Below, piece by piece: positions 1 to 9,904 of a stretch of DNA of 64,000 bases (its first letter is position 1; every line of letters starts with the position of its first letter). Made by a program: the position numbers and the translations under genes. The stretch comes from Granulicatella elegans ATCC 700633 (GTDB lineage: Bacteria > Bacillota > Bacilli > Lactobacillales > Aerococcaceae). Location: assembly GCF_000162475.2 (NCBI RefSeq), contig NZ_KI391971.1, positions 1,668,222 to 1,732,221 of the forward strand. The letters are read 5' to 3'. Under the pieces are notes generated by a model, which saw only the letters and a list, made by a program, of their open reading frames with translations, had not been told where the DNA came from and did not search any database.

Positions 1-3000
1 GGTTGGATTGTATTCATCTTTTTGTGGCGTTACGTTTACCGTTACCGTCACTTCTTCCGTACTCTTATCTGGATATGTGATTAATACTTTTCCTGTCTTA
101 CTTCCTGGTTTACTTGTGTCTGGTTGTTCTGACCAGCTATATTTTGTTCCTGCTGGTAAGTCGTTTGTATTAATACTTTTCTCTGGATCTGGTACTTCGT
201 TGTGACGAACCGTTTGGTTCGGTTCTTTTGCCGTTGGATTGAACGTATCTTTTTGTTCTTTTACCGTTACTGGTACTTCAACTTCATCTTCCGTTCCATC
301 TGGATAATGAACTAACGCTACTCCTGGATGACTACCCGGTGTGCTAACATCTGGCCTTGTCTTCCATGTAACAGTTGTTCCTTCTGGTAACCCTGTTTTG
401 TTTACACTTGTTTCTGGATCTGGAACGTGTCCATTGTCCACTTCTTGAGGGATTCCAGTCGGAGTGTATTTTCCACGCATTGATGAAACTGTTATATTCA
501 CTAATTTCGATGTAGAGTTCCCTGCTTTATCTCTAGCTACTATTGTCACTCCATAACTTACATTATCAGAATCAATTCTCGGTACTTCTTGAACCCCTTC
601 TTTGAACACAATTGTTCCAGAAGTTTGATCAAATGTTAAGAATGGAGGTATATTATTTACTTCAATCGTAGCAATCCCACTACCATTTGCATTATCTTCA
701 GCTCTTACTTCCATATTTGGTAAAGTTTTGTCTAAGGCAGTCATTTCCCAGTTTGTTTTTTCTGCTGGTGATTGAATTGTTGGATCCGTAACATCTTTTA
801 CTTTCAATGGAATCGTAACTTCTTTTACTGTTCCATCTTTAAATGTAACTGTCGCTGTAATGTTTTGACTTCCATAATTTGCAGTGTTAACTGTTGGAGC
901 TGTTACTGTTGAAATTTTGTCAGTTCCATTAACTTTCCCTACTTTTGAAGTCGCCGACACTACTGTTTTTAATTTATCATTAGATACCTGATCATTTTGA
1001 TTTACTTCGATTTCAGTTGCTGCAAGATTATATTCATCGTTAAGTGCACGAACATTTACCGTTACATTCACCGTATCTTTTGAGCCATCAGGATATGTTA
1101 CAGTTACGCTACCTGCTTTATCTCCAGGTCCTGCTGTTGTACTTGGAGTTGTAGCCCATGTGTATGTCGTACCTGTTGGTAAGTCATTTTTATTAATACT
1201 TGTTCCTGCATCTGGTGTAGCACCATAACTCACCGTTTGTTTTTGCACATTCGGTGTCGCATTATATTTTGTTGTCATTGATTTGACGGTAATCGTAAAT
1301 TGTCTTTGACTAGGATTGTCTGCATTATCTGTTACTTGAATAGTTGCAGTATAAGTTTTACTATCTTGTCCAACAGGTAATTTTGTTACTTCTTGAACTC
1401 CATTTTTAAATTTAATTGTCTTAGTCGTATTGTCATATACTAAGAAATCTGGTAAGCCCGTTACCGTTGTTGATTTAACACCAGTTCCTCCTGCATTATC
1501 AGTAGCTGCAACTTTTATAGAAGGTGATGTTCTATCCAATGCAATTAAATCCCAATTTTGTCTATCGATTGGTGTTGTAATCGTTGGAGCTGTTACGTCT
1601 TTTACTTCTAAAGGTATGTCAACTGGATCTGTCGTATCATCTAAATAAGTAACAGTCGCTTTAATCGTTTGAGTTCCTGCATTTGCTGTACTAATTGTTC
1701 CGACAGGAGTAACTGATTTCACCTTAATCTTACCGTTATTACTAATATTAACCGCTGCTTTTAGGTCGTCATTTGTTATAGCAGCATTTTGATTTCTTAC
1801 GATTTTATTTCCCGTAGGAGCATATTCATCACTCAATTTACGAACACTTACAGTTACATTCACGGTATCTTTTGAAGTATCTGGATATGTTACTTCTACT
1901 ACCCCAGATTTGTTACCAGGGCTTGATGTATCTGGTTTTGTTTTCCAAGTATATGTTGTCCCTGATGGTAACCCTGTTTTATTGATACTTGCTTCTGCGC
2001 TTGGTTCCTCTTTATAGCTAACTGCTTGTGTTTGAGAATTTGCAGTTGCTGTATATTTGAACGTTTGTGGTTTCCATACAAAACGAACACGTCCTGGTGC
2101 TCCATTGTCATTCGCGTGTCCTACATGTTCATAGTTCGCATTTCCAGCTGGATCTTCGGTGTATAAATAACGAGTAATTGATTTTTCACCGGTAAATGGT
2201 TGATTATTAATATTCCCACTTACAGTAATTGTCGCTGGTTGTACATCTGAACCTGTTGTTTCTGACTTAATCTTAGTAGCTGTTAAATATAAGCCATCTG
2301 GGCTTCCACCACCTAAATAGCTACTATCTTCTTGTCCTAATCCCTGTCTATTATCTGCTGGAAAAGCTAAGTAAACTTTTGAAACTTTTCCATTATTATC
2401 TTTTGCTTTTAAAGTAATATTATTATTTTCATGTGAATATACATAAACTTCTTGGTTACCTGGATTATCATAAGGAATTTCTACTGTTGGTCTAATATTA
2501 TCAACAACCTGAACTGGAATATCTACTGTTTTCATCGTCGTATTTCCACGAAGAATTTCGATTTGTTTATGATGAACCGTTGGTCTTGAAGTATCTACAG
2601 TAGAACCACCTTTCCAACGAATCGTTAAATCAGTTGCGGGTGTAGTTCCATTTGATAAAGTAATATAACTTCTAGCATCACCAAGTTCACCACTTTGATT
2701 TTGGTAAATACGTTTGTCTTGTTTTCCAATAAAATCTAGAACTGTGTATGGTGTCGATACATCTTTAACGGTTCCATTTTGATAAGTTACTGTAACAACA
2801 GCATTTCGTGTTCCCGGTTGTTGTAAATTAAATGGTGTTTTCCACGTTACATCAACAGTAGATGGAAGTTCATTTCCTGTTTTTGATTTCACTAAATTTC
2901 TAGGATTTTTATAGAAATCATGTGGATCTCCATATAATGCCGTAATATTTTGATGTTTTGCTACGGCATCATTTTGTGCATTTGTTTGAATTGTTTTAGG

Positions 3001-4623
3001 AGCAAATCCATCTTTAAAGTGAATCGTCATTGTTGCACCGTCTGCAGAAACTTCGGCGTGATCATAGTCTACATGCACTGGTCTATTGACTACTCCCGGG
3101 TGTGCAGCCTCAAACTTTTTAATTAAAGCTGTTTTTTCAGCTTCCGTTAAATGGCGGACATCATCTACATAAGTTGGTGTTGCCAAATCATTAACCGTAT
3201 TACGCTCACTTTGAGCTTTTACATGAAATGTATAAGTAATACTATTTTCCGGGTTCTTTCTTCCTGCTGCAATAGTTACTCTATAATCACCAGGTTCTAC
3301 AGCTTCTCCCGTTTTATCATAACGCCCAAGCCAACCTCTTATAACCGCTTTAACTTCTGGATTATTAACAGGCCATACACCAGATGTGATATCCTGAAAG
3401 TCTTCCTTTCCAGTACGAGGATTTTTATAAGCAACTCTCAATGTTATACCTTTAAGCTTATCTAAACCACTAATAACACCTACAGTTTTTAAATAATATG
3501 GTGATTTATCTTCCTTACCTCTATTTTCTCCATATTCATACTTATATAAAGGTTCTCCTGGACCTCTTTGACCTAAAACTCTCATAAATGAGTATATCTC
3601 GTCAGAATTATAATACGTCAAATCAGTTCTAGTTTCATTAACTAACCCAGCTTCTCCTCTTCCATGCTGATTTTGAGTAGGTAAAAAGTATACCGCCCTA
3701 AACCCACTCTCATCCTTACCAGCAATCGGTTGGCCATTTCTAGGGTCACGTTTCCCAGAATGAGCTCGTGTCATTCGATTGGCTACTTTATTTCTTAATT
3801 GTTTTAAAGAAGTAATTAGTCCATCTGCTTCTTCAACTGTTTGTCTTGAAACAGAAAATTCTCCCGCTACTTTTAATAATGCTGTTTCTTGTGGTTCAAG
3901 TGTATACTGAATAGAAGACGAAATACTGTTAATTTCCTCTTGTAATGCTTTAATTTTATTTACTTTTTCATTTAAGCCATTTTGATACTCATCATTTTTC
4001 TTTTTAAGGTTTTGAATTTTTTCTTTATACTGCTCGATAATATCTTTTGTAATACTTTTTGAATTTTTTATTGCTTCTTCCATTTCTTTAGCAAGTTGTT
4101 CTACTTCTAATCGAAAGGCAATGTGCACATTGCTCTCAAGAGATTTCCCTTCAAGCAATACTTGATTTAGTTCTTGAATGAATGCCTCATTCTCAGCACT
4201 CTCTTTTTGAGTTTCCTTATTTTCTAAAACTGGTTTTGTCTCTACTTTAGATGCTGCAACTGGATGTTCTGTCATAGAATCAACTGCTACATCCCCTTGT
4301 TTTACTTCTGCTTTTGAGGTTTCTTTTTTTGTCTCAATTTCAGTTTTTTCTGTTACTTTTGGTTGAGTTGCGGTTGTATTGACACCTTCTTGAACTTTTG
4401 GCTGTTGTGGTTCCTCCGCTTTTTTACTTTCACCCGATTGTTTTTCTTCAACCGTTGCTGGAACTGAATTTTCAGAAATTTCAGTAGCCTGTACTATATT
4501 TGAAATTCCATTCAAATAAAATAATGCACCGACTACGACTGAAAATGTTCCTACTTTATACTTACGTATTGAGAATTTTTGTCTCTTCTCATTTACTTGC
4601 TGGTTTTTATTATAAAAAAACAT
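1..4623 (-). CDS. YSIRK-type surface adhesin with Rib/alpha-like repeats, C-terminus missing
   Basis: The frame is open from an ATG at 4623 to the window edge (1541 codons seen, no stop). It begins with a YSIRK-type export signal (FSIRKYKVGTFSVVVGA, residues about 19-35), so it should be secreted and wall-anchored; the expected LPxTG sorting signal lies outside the window. Order: a low-complexity E/K/P/T region (about 50-140), a coiled coil (about 140-275), a globular region of unknown type (about 285-465), further Ig-like segments, then Rib-type repeats (about 857-936, 1119-1208, 1384-1466 and 1467 to the edge, recognisable by 'YPDGSKDTVNVTV'-like strands) alternating with two cadherin-like or Ig-like domains (about 1004-1117 and 1274-1381, each starting near 'DVTAPTI' or 'DVTDPTI'). 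An SD-like GGAAAGGGGAAG precedes the ATG. Known Rib proteins are streptococcal adhesins and protective antigens; the ligand here is unknown. Confidence 0.9.
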   Translation of the reverse strand, partial: MFFYNKNQQVNEKRQKFSIRKYKVGTFSVVVGALFYLNGISNIVQATEISENSVPATVEEKQSGESKKAEEPQQPKVQEGVNTTATQPKVTEKTEIETKKETSKAEVKQGDVAVDSMTEHPVAASKVETKPVLENKETQKESAENEAFIQELNQVLLEGKSLESNVHIAFRLEVEQLAKEMEEAIKNSKSITKDIIEQYKEKIQNLKKKNDEYQNGLNEKVNKIKALQEEINSISSSIQYTLEPQETALLKVAGEFSVSRQTVEEADGLITSLKQLRNKVANRMTRAHSGKRDPRNGQPIAGKDESGFRAVYFLPTQNQHGRGEAGLVNETRTDLTYYNSDEIYSFMRVLGQRGPGEPLYKYEYGENRGKEDKSPYYLKTVGVISGLDKLKGITLRVAYKNPRTGKEDFQDITSGVWPVNNPEVKAVIRGWLGRYDKTGEAVEPGDYRVTIAAGRKNPENSITYTFHVKAQSERNTVNDLATPTYVDDVRHLTEAEKTALIKKFEAAHPGVVNRPVHVDYDHAEVSADGATMTIHFKDGFAPKTIQTNAQNDAVAKHQNITALYGDPHDFYKNPRNLVKSKTGNELPSTVDVTWKTPFNLQQPGTRNAVVTVTYQNGTVKDVSTPYTVLDFIGKQDKRIYQNQSGELGDARSYITLSNGTTPATDLTIRWKGGSTVDTSRPTVHHKQIEILRGNTTMKTVDIPVQVVDNIRPTVEIPYDNPGNQEVYVYSHENNNITLKAKDNNGKVSKVYLAFPADNRQGLGQEDSSYLGGGSPDGLYLTATKIKSETTGSDVQPATITVSGNINNQPFTGEKSITRYLYTEDPAGNANYEHVGHANDNGAPGRVRFVWKPQTFKYTATANSQTQAVSYKEEPSAEASINKTGLPSGTTYTWKTKPDTSSPGNKSGVVEVTYPDTSKDTVNVTVSVRKLSDEYAPTGNKIVRNQNAAITNDDLKAAVNISNNGKIKVKSVTPVGTISTANAGTQTIKATVTYLDDTTDPVDIPLEVKDVTAPTITTPIDRQNWDLIALDRTSPSIKVAATDNAGGTGVKSTTVTGLPDFLVYDNTTKTIKFKNGVQEVTKLPVGQDSKTYTATIQVTDNADNPSQRQFTITVKSMTTKYNATPNVQKQTVSYGATPDAGTSINKNDLPTGTTYTWATTPSTTAGPGDKAGSVTVTYPDGSKDTVNVTVNVRALNDEYNLAATEIEVNQNDQVSNDKLKTVVSATSKVGKVNGTDKISTVTAPTVNTANYGSQNITATVTFKDGTVKEVTIPLKVKDVTDPTIQSPAEKTNWEMTALDKTLPNMEVRAEDNANGSGIATIEVNNIPPFLTFDQTSGTIVFKEGVQEVPRIDSDNVSYGVTIVARDKAGNSTSKLVNITVSSMRGKYTPTGIPQEVDNGHVPDPETSVNKTGLPEGTTVTWKTRPDVSTPGSHPGVALVHYPDGTEDEVEVPVTVKEQKDTFNPTAKEPNQTVRHNEVPDPEKSINTNDLPAGTKYSWSEQPDTSKPGSKTGKVLITYPDKSTEEVTVTVNVTPQKDEYNPT

Positions 4624-4684
4624 ATAATTTCTTCCCCTTTCCTCCTCTGCATAATGAGCATAAAAATGGCAGTATATATCCCTT

Positions 4685-4712
4685 ATGTTACTCTTTTATT
4701 TTGTAAAGTCAA
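4685..4712 (-). promoter_or_regulatory. Possible promoter of the surface adhesin gene
   Basis: On the minus strand TTGACT (4707-4712) and TAACAT (4685-4690) are 16 bases apart, upstream of the adhesin start. The -10 is a weak match, so this is tentative. Confidence 0.4.
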
Positions 4713-4870
4713 ACGTTTTCTTTCTTTTAAATAAAGTTATTTACATTTTTACAAAAATATATATTTTTTTATTTAGAGAAACCTATCACAAATAACTTAA
4801 TTTAATTTTTAAAAAGTATTTTCCTGAAAAAATTACTAGTTTTCTTATAAAATTTGCTCCTCTAAAACAC

Positions 4871-4899
4871 AAAAAAACCTTTCTCGAAATCGAGAAAGG
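4871..4899 (-). terminator. Intrinsic terminator of rpmE2
   Basis: A perfect stem CCTTTCTCG/CGAGAAAGG with a 4-base loop is followed on the minus strand by a run of T, 17 bases after the rpmE2 stop. Confidence 0.85.
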
Positions 4900-4915
4900 C
4901 TTGAGAATTGTCTTC

Positions 4916-5161
4916 TTATTTGAGACCGTATTTTTTGTTGAAACGATCCACACGTCCGTCTGCTTGTGTGAATTTTTGACGACCTGTATAGAATGGGTGA
5001 GAATCTGAAGTGATCTCAACACGTAATAATGGGTATTCGTTACCATCTTCCCATTGTACAGTTTCGTTTGATGATTTTGTTGAACCTGATAAGAATTTGA
5101 ATCCAGTAGTTGTATCCATGAAAACAACTGGACGATATTCTGGGTGAATTCCTTGTTTCAT
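4916..5161 (-). CDS. rpmE2: 50S ribosomal protein L31 type B
   Basis: This 81-residue protein starts with [20 protein letters not shown], the hallmark of type B L31. It lacks the CxxC zinc-binding cysteines of type A L31, so it is the zinc-independent paralogue that in many Firmicutes replaces the zinc form when zinc is scarce. It is monocistronic, with its own promoter and terminator, and a GGAGGAAT SD precedes the ATG. The leader between promoter and start is about 70 bases and could hold an autoregulatory L31 leader, but I did not recognise a specific fold. Confidence 0.95.
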   Translation of the reverse strand: MKQGIHPEYRPVVFMDTTTGFKFLSGSTKSSNETVQWEDGNEYPLLRVEITSDSHPFYTGRQKFTQADGRVDRFNKKYGLK

Positions 5162-5233
5162 TTTCTATTCCTCCTGCCCTGAATTATTGCCTAATCCAGA
5201 GTTATTTTATTTTATGCATAAAGCAACACAAGT

Positions 5234-5262
5234 ATAATAGCATGCTTGGACATAGAATGCAA
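5234..5262 (-). promoter_or_regulatory. Promoter of rpmE2
   Basis: On the minus strand TTGCAT (5257-5262), a 17-base spacer and TATTAT (5234-5239) give a good sigma-A promoter about 70 bases upstream of the ATG. Confidence 0.75.
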
Positions 5263-5318
5263 CTATTTTTATTAGCTGAAATAGATTTTTCTTAGCTTAA
5301 AATTCCAAAATAATTTCC

Positions 5319-6338
5319 CTAATCTCCTAGTTCTAAACCAGGCATTGCATTGATATCCATTGCTGCAAAATCTTGTTCTAACCATTTTGAATATGCAGCT
5401 GCACCAATCATTGCAGCATTATCGCCACATAAATTCATTGGTGGAATTGAGAATGTCACCATTGGATAATGACTTTGCATCATCTCTTGTAATCCTGTTC
5501 GAAGTCCACGGTTTGCTGCGACTCCTCCTGCTAATACAAATTGCTTCACCGGATATTCTTGTAGTGCACGTTTACTTTTTTCTACTAATACTTCTACAAC
5601 ACTTGCTTGGAAACTTGCCGCGACATTTTCTGGCACAATTTCTTCGCCTTTTTGTTTTGCATTATGAATACGATTAATAACAGCTGATTTTAATCCACTA
5701 AAACTAAAATCATAATGGTCTTCATGAATCATTGCTCTTGGAAAATCATAAACATCTTCTCCAATATGCGCTAATTCATCCATTTTCTTTCCACCTGGAT
5801 AAGGTAAGTTTAAAATTCTTCCAATCTTATCATAGGCTTCTCCAGCTGCATCATCTCGTGTTTCTCCAATAATTTCAAACTGTCCATCCTGTGGCATATA
5901 GACTAATTCTGTATGTCCACCACTAACGACTAATGCCATTAATGGAAATTGCAATGGTTCAATTAATTGGTTTGCATAAATATGTCCTGCCATATGATTA
6001 ACGGCAATTAATGGTTTATTCGCTGCTAGTGCTACTGCTTTTGCAGCTGAAATCCCAATTAATAATGCTCCGACTAATCCTGGGCCAATAGTCACTGCCA
6101 CCGCATCGATTTCGTCCATTGTTTTGCCGGCTTGCACTAATGCTTCTTCAATCACTTGCGTAATTTGTTCTACATGGTGACGGCTTGCAATTTCTGGTAC
6201 AACTCCTCCAAATCGCATATGACTTTTGATTTGAGAAGCGACAATATTTGATAATAATGTACGGCCATTGACAACAACTGCTGCACTTGTTTCATCACAG
6301 CTACTTTCAATGGCTAAAATAACGACTTCCTTTGTCAT
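5319..6338 (-). CDS. tsaD: tRNA N6-threonylcarbamoyladenosine transferase TsaD
   Basis: This 339-residue protein is full length for TsaD (Gcp/Kae1), which moves the threonylcarbamoyl group to A37 of ANN-decoding tRNAs together with TsaB and TsaE. Visible motifs: ESSCDETS near residue 11, the metal-binding HMAGH near 114-118, the phosphate/nucleotide loops VVSGGHTEL and [10 protein letters not shown], and [14 protein letters not shown] near the C-terminus. Its ATG overlaps the end of rimI by 4 bases (ATGA), so it is translated with the tsaB-rimI-tsaD transcript. tsaE and tsaC are not in the window. Confidence 0.98.
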   Translation of the reverse strand: MTKEVVILAIESSCDETSAAVVVNGRTLLSNIVASQIKSHMRFGGVVPEIASRHHVEQITQVIEEALVQAGKTMDEIDAVAVTIGPGLVGALLIGISAAKAVALAANKPLIAVNHMAGHIYANQLIEPLQFPLMALVVSGGHTELVYMPQDGQFEIIGETRDDAAGEAYDKIGRILNLPYPGGKKMDELAHIGEDVYDFPRAMIHEDHYDFSFSGLKSAVINRIHNAKQKGEEIVPENVAASFQASVVEVLVEKSKRALQEYPVKQFVLAGGVAANRGLRTGLQEMMQSHYPMVTFSIPPMNLCGDNAAMIGAAAYSKWLEQDFAAMDINAMPGLELGD

Positions 6339-7423
6339 TGTTCACATGCTCCTTTCTTGAGCTCTAATCGATAGAGTAAGGCATCTTCTAATGGATCTGT
6401 ATAGTAATCACGTCTTCTGTGATAACATTCGAATCCTAAAATTTCATATAATTGCTGAGCACGATGGTTAAATTCTCGTACTTCTAAAAATACTGTTGCG
6501 ACTTCTTGTATTCCTAAATCATAACACGCCATTTGCCATAAACGTTGGGCAAGTCCTTTCCCTTGGAATCCTGTGTGAATCACAATATTCGTAATCGTTG
6601 CTTCATCTAAGACGACTTGCATTCCAACAAATCCAATTAAAGTATCCACATGATACACACCATAATAAGCTCCATGTTCAGAAGCAATATCTTCTTGGAA
6701 TGCTTGTACGCTCCAATGCCCAGGATGTTCATAATGTTGTTGCACTAATTGGTATAACTGTTCTGCCACCTCATCTTCAACCGTTAATCGTTTAAACGAA
6801 AACTCTGATGAGGAGAATGATTCTGGCGTTTTAGGGGGTAATGGATAAGTCATCAGTACCGCATCCTCTACTTCATTTTTATAATATTTTTCTTTATATC
6901 CTGTTTGAACAAATCCAAATTTCTCATATAAACGAATGGCCTTTTTATTGGAGACTCTAACTTCTAGGGAAATGGACTCTTTTTCTAAAAATCGTGCATA
7001 CTTTTCTAATTGCTTCATTAATAAGGTCGCACATCCCAAAAATCGTACATCTGAATGAACAGCAATATTCGTAATATGAAGATCCTCCGTAGTCACTCTT
7101 GCACCGATAAACGCTTGAATCTCGTCATCTATTTCAAGAACAATATAAATGGCTTTTGTATTATACGTTATATCTTCTACAAAAGCGTCTCTCATCCAAG
7201 GTGGATTTCCCATATACGCTTCTTCTTCTACATAGGCAATCGCATCAATGTCTTCGATGGTCGCAAGGCGAATCGTCGCAATGAACCCATTTGATAAAGG
7301 AGTTCGTTTTGATTGCTGAGGAATTTTGGTGACAATAAAGTCTCCTACAGGAATTGCTTGTTCTGCTAATTTTTCTAATTGTTGCCATAAAGATTGTGTC
7401 CAATCTTTACATGCGCTCCACAT
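6335..7423 (-). CDS. rimI: RimI-like N-acetyltransferase with two GNAT domains
   Basis: The protein has 362 residues, about twice a normal RimI (about 150). Two GNAT folds are visible. The first (about 48-195) has the acetyl-CoA strand [19 protein letters not shown] and the end-motif RLYEKFGF. The second (about 210-355) has [19 protein letters not shown] and QLYEILGF. The second carries the fuller R/Q-x-x-G-x-G/A acetyl-CoA loop (QGKGLA) and looks like the catalytic unit; the first loop (RFLGCA) is degenerate. It lies between tsaB (17-base overlap) and tsaD (4-base overlap), the usual place of rimI, which acetylates the N-terminal alanine of ribosomal protein S18 in E. coli. Roughly 47 N-terminal residues are of unknown type. 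Confidence 0.85.
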   Translation of the reverse strand: MWSACKDWTQSLWQQLEKLAEQAIPVGDFIVTKIPQQSKRTPLSNGFIATIRLATIEDIDAIAYVEEEAYMGNPPWMRDAFVEDITYNTKAIYIVLEIDDEIQAFIGARVTTEDLHITNIAVHSDVRFLGCATLLMKQLEKYARFLEKESISLEVRVSNKKAIRLYEKFGFVQTGYKEKYYKNEVEDAVLMTYPLPPKTPESFSSSEFSFKRLTVEDEVAEQLYQLVQQHYEHPGHWSVQAFQEDIASEHGAYYGVYHVDTLIGFVGMQVVLDEATITNIVIHTGFQGKGLAQRLWQMACYDLGIQEVATVFLEVREFNHRAQQLYEILGFECYHRRRDYYTDPLEDALLYRLELKKGACEQ

Positions 7424-8138
7424 AGTTTGTCTCCTGTTCTTCTTGATGGTTCGCTTTCCAATTTTCTTCTGCTTCCGCTAATTTTAAATAAGTTGGCACA
7501 AAAACGTCTGCATCTTCTTCTGATGTATCTTGTGCTAATTTACCAAAGAGTCCAGCACGAGCAATGGCATCACTTTCTTTAGCAAATACCACTTTATCTC
7601 CTAATCTCTCAATAACCAACTCTTTTTGTGCATCTGTCAATTGTCCTACAAAATAAAGAGGAGCTTCATAAGTCGCTAACTCTTCTAACCAATCAACCCA
7701 AGAAATATGACGTTCTGGGGCTATTAATTGAGGAAACTGTTGGTTCACTTGATAAAGACCAGTAAAAATATTATCTCTACGAGCATCAAAAAACGGAACA
7801 ACATAAGCTCCCTCAGGAACAACTTCTACAACATTTGTAGCAATTGCTTGTAAACTTGAGACAGCTTTTAGCGGAATACGCAATGTCTTCGCAAGAGTTT
7901 TTGCAACTGTTACTCCAATTCTAAGTCCAGTATACGAACCTGGTCCTTTGGCAACAATAACACCTGTTAGTTCTTGCATACTGACTTGACTTTCTTGAAG
8001 TACTTCTTGAATTGCCGGCATTAGTTTGACACTATGTTGTAAAGTGTCTGGAACTGTTTGTTCAACAATCGTTCCCTCATCTTTGACAATGGCAACCGAT
8101 AAAGTTTTATTTGAGGTATCAATAGCCAATACGGGCAT
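7407..8138 (-). CDS. tsaB: tRNA threonylcarbamoyladenosine biosynthesis protein TsaB
   Basis: This 243-residue protein has the ASKHA-type start MPVLAIDTSNKTLSVAI and the conserved GPGSYTGLRIGVT loop that marks TsaB (YeaZ). TsaB is an inactive TsaD relative that dimerises with TsaD and is needed for t6A formation. It is the first gene of the tsaB-rimI-tsaD unit. A GGAAGTG SD lies before the ATG. Its last residues overlap the start of rimI by 17 bases. Confidence 0.96.
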   Translation of the reverse strand: MPVLAIDTSNKTLSVAIVKDEGTIVEQTVPDTLQHSVKLMPAIQEVLQESQVSMQELTGVIVAKGPGSYTGLRIGVTVAKTLAKTLRIPLKAVSSLQAIATNVVEVVPEGAYVVPFFDARRDNIFTGLYQVNQQFPQLIAPERHISWVDWLEELATYEAPLYFVGQLTDAQKELVIERLGDKVVFAKESDAIARAGLFGKLAQDTSEEDADVFVPTYLKLAEAEENWKANHQEEQETNYVERM

Positions 8139-8234
8139 AGAGCACTTCCTTTCTAGTTTTGTTTAAAAAGTGTGAAGGAGGGCAAGTCGTGCTCCCCTTG
8201 CACTTTTACCCTCTTCAATCATTTATTCAAATTG

Positions 8235-8440
8235 TCTTTCTTCACACATTGTTTGAATACGGCTCAGAAAGATTGAATCAACGTGCGTTTCGGTTCGATT
8301 CATAACATCTTTCTTCACACACTGTTTGAATACGGCTCAGAAAGATTGAATCGACGTGCGTTTCAGAAGGAATCCGGTGCGACTTTCGTCGCCCTCGGCT
8401 TCTTCTTCCAACGGTTCGATTCATAACATCTTTCTTCGCA
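8235..8440. repeat. 73-bp-period tandem repeat in the proS-tsaB gap
   Basis: A 57-base unit at 8235-8291 recurs at 8308-8364 with two mismatches, and a truncated third start is at 8429. Units are joined by a 16-base linker, GGTTCGATTCATAACA (8292-8307, repeated at 8413-8428). Each unit contains ATCTTTCT and AGAAAGAT, able to pair. Between unit 2 and the second linker lies a GC-richer hairpin (GCGAC-TTTC-GTCGC, about 8379-8392). No reading frame explains it. The rest of the 310-base gap shows nothing else that I recognise. Confidence 0.8.
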
Positions 8441-8448
8441 CATTATTA

Positions 8449-9897
8449 TTAGTACGCTCTTGCAATCCATACTGTTTGTGTTGCTGGTTTACCTGAAACG
8501 ATACATGTTTCTTTTTTCACTGGTGGGTTGAATGGAATATTACGAGTCGTAAATCCAGTTTCTTCTTTGATTTTCGCTTCTGTTTCTTCTGTTCCATCCC
8601 AACCAACCAATACCCAACCAGGTACTTCGCCAGCTTCACGTTTTGCTTCAATATGAGCTTTTAATTCATCTAAAGTATCAATGTTTGTATATTCATTAGA
8701 AGCACGCATTGCACGAGCAGTTTCTAATAAACGTCCTTGCATTTTTTCTAATTCAGATTGAATTGTTTCTAATAATACATCAAAACCTACCGCAACTTTT
8801 TCATCTAAGTCACGCATTTTTGTCATTACTTGATTATTTTCTAAATCACGTGGCCCACATTCAATACGCATTGGAACTCCACGTAATTCCCATTCATTGA
8901 ATTTGAATCCAGGTGAGTTGTCTGTATCATCAATTTTCACACGTAATCCTGCTGCTTTTAATTGTTGTTGTAATTCTTCTAATTTTTCTAAGATAGCTGG
9001 ATTTTTCTTCCATGGTCCAACTGGAATTAAGACTACTTGTGTTGGCGCTACTTTTGGAGGTAATACTAATCCTTGTTCGTCTCCGTGTGTCATAATTAAT
9101 GAACCGATTAAACGAGTAGAAACTCCCCATGAAGTTGTATGCGCGTGTACGTGTTCATTTTCTTTTGTTAAATATTTAATATCAAATGCTTCCGCAAATT
9201 TTGTACCCATATAATGAGAAGTTCCAGCTTGTACAGCTTTTCCATCTTTCATCATTGCTTCGATTGAGTAAGTATCTACTGCACCCGCAAAACGTTCTGA
9301 TGGAGTCTTTTGTCCTTCATAAACAGGAACGGCTAATACGCCTTCTACTACTTCTTTATAAATATCTAACATTTTCATTGTACGACGACGTGCATCTGCT
9401 TCATCCGCATGAGCTGTATGTCCTTCTTGCCATAAAAATTCAGATGTACGTAAGAATGGTAAAGTTTTCTTTTCCCAACGGAATACATTTGCCCATTGGT
9501 TTACTTCATATGGTAAATCACGGTATGAATTAATCCAGTTTGAGAACGCAGTTCCAATCATTGTTTCACTTGTTGGACGTAATGCTAAACGTTCTTCTAA
9601 TTTTTCACCTGCTGCTTCTGTTACCCATGGTAATTCTGGCGCAAATCCTTCAATATGATCTGCTTCTTTTGTGAAGAAGCTTTCTGGAATTAACATTGGG
9701 AAGTAAGCATTACGAATTCCTTCCTCTTTAAAGCGACGGTTAAATTCTTCTTGAATATGTTCCCAAATTTCATATCCGTCTGGTTTGAAAATCATACATC
9801 CACGCACTGGTGAATAATCCATTAAATCAGCTTTTTGAATGGTTTGGATATACCATTTTGAGAAATCTTCTCTTTGTAAATTTGTTTTTTCTGCCAT
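8449..9897 (-). CDS. proS: Prolyl-tRNA synthetase, short archaeal/eukaryotic-like type
   Basis: At 482 residues it lacks the large insertion (editing) domain of the usual bacterial ProRS of about 570 residues. It has class II motifs: the FKPDGYEIWEHIQ region, the tRNA/ATP loop FRWEKKTLPFLRTSEFLWQE (about 142-161) and the motif 3 region near RIECGPRDLENNQ. An anticodon-binding domain follows (VVLIPVGPWKKN onward), then a C-terminal domain ending in ...ARAY, the terminal-tyrosine signature of the archaeal-type enzyme. It acts in the cytosol, charging tRNA-Pro. A T-box leader controls it, and a GGAGTG SD precedes the ATG. Whether the genome also has a bacterial-type ProRS cannot be seen here. 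Confidence 0.95.
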   Translation of the reverse strand: MAEKTNLQREDFSKWYIQTIQKADLMDYSPVRGCMIFKPDGYEIWEHIQEEFNRRFKEEGIRNAYFPMLIPESFFTKEADHIEGFAPELPWVTEAAGEKLEERLALRPTSETMIGTAFSNWINSYRDLPYEVNQWANVFRWEKKTLPFLRTSEFLWQEGHTAHADEADARRRTMKMLDIYKEVVEGVLAVPVYEGQKTPSERFAGAVDTYSIEAMMKDGKAVQAGTSHYMGTKFAEAFDIKYLTKENEHVHAHTTSWGVSTRLIGSLIMTHGDEQGLVLPPKVAPTQVVLIPVGPWKKNPAILEKLEELQQQLKAAGLRVKIDDTDNSPGFKFNEWELRGVPMRIECGPRDLENNQVMTKMRDLDEKVAVGFDVLLETIQSELEKMQGRLLETARAMRASNEYTNIDTLDELKAHIEAKREAGEVPGWVLVGWDGTEETEAKIKEETGFTTRNIPFNPPVKKETCIVSGKPATQTVWIARAY

Positions 9898-9904
9898 AGT
9901 AGCA

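Noticed and set aside
4786-5127. A 113-codon minus-strand frame overlapping rpmE2
   Set aside because: It is out of frame with the clear L31 protein and crosses its terminator.
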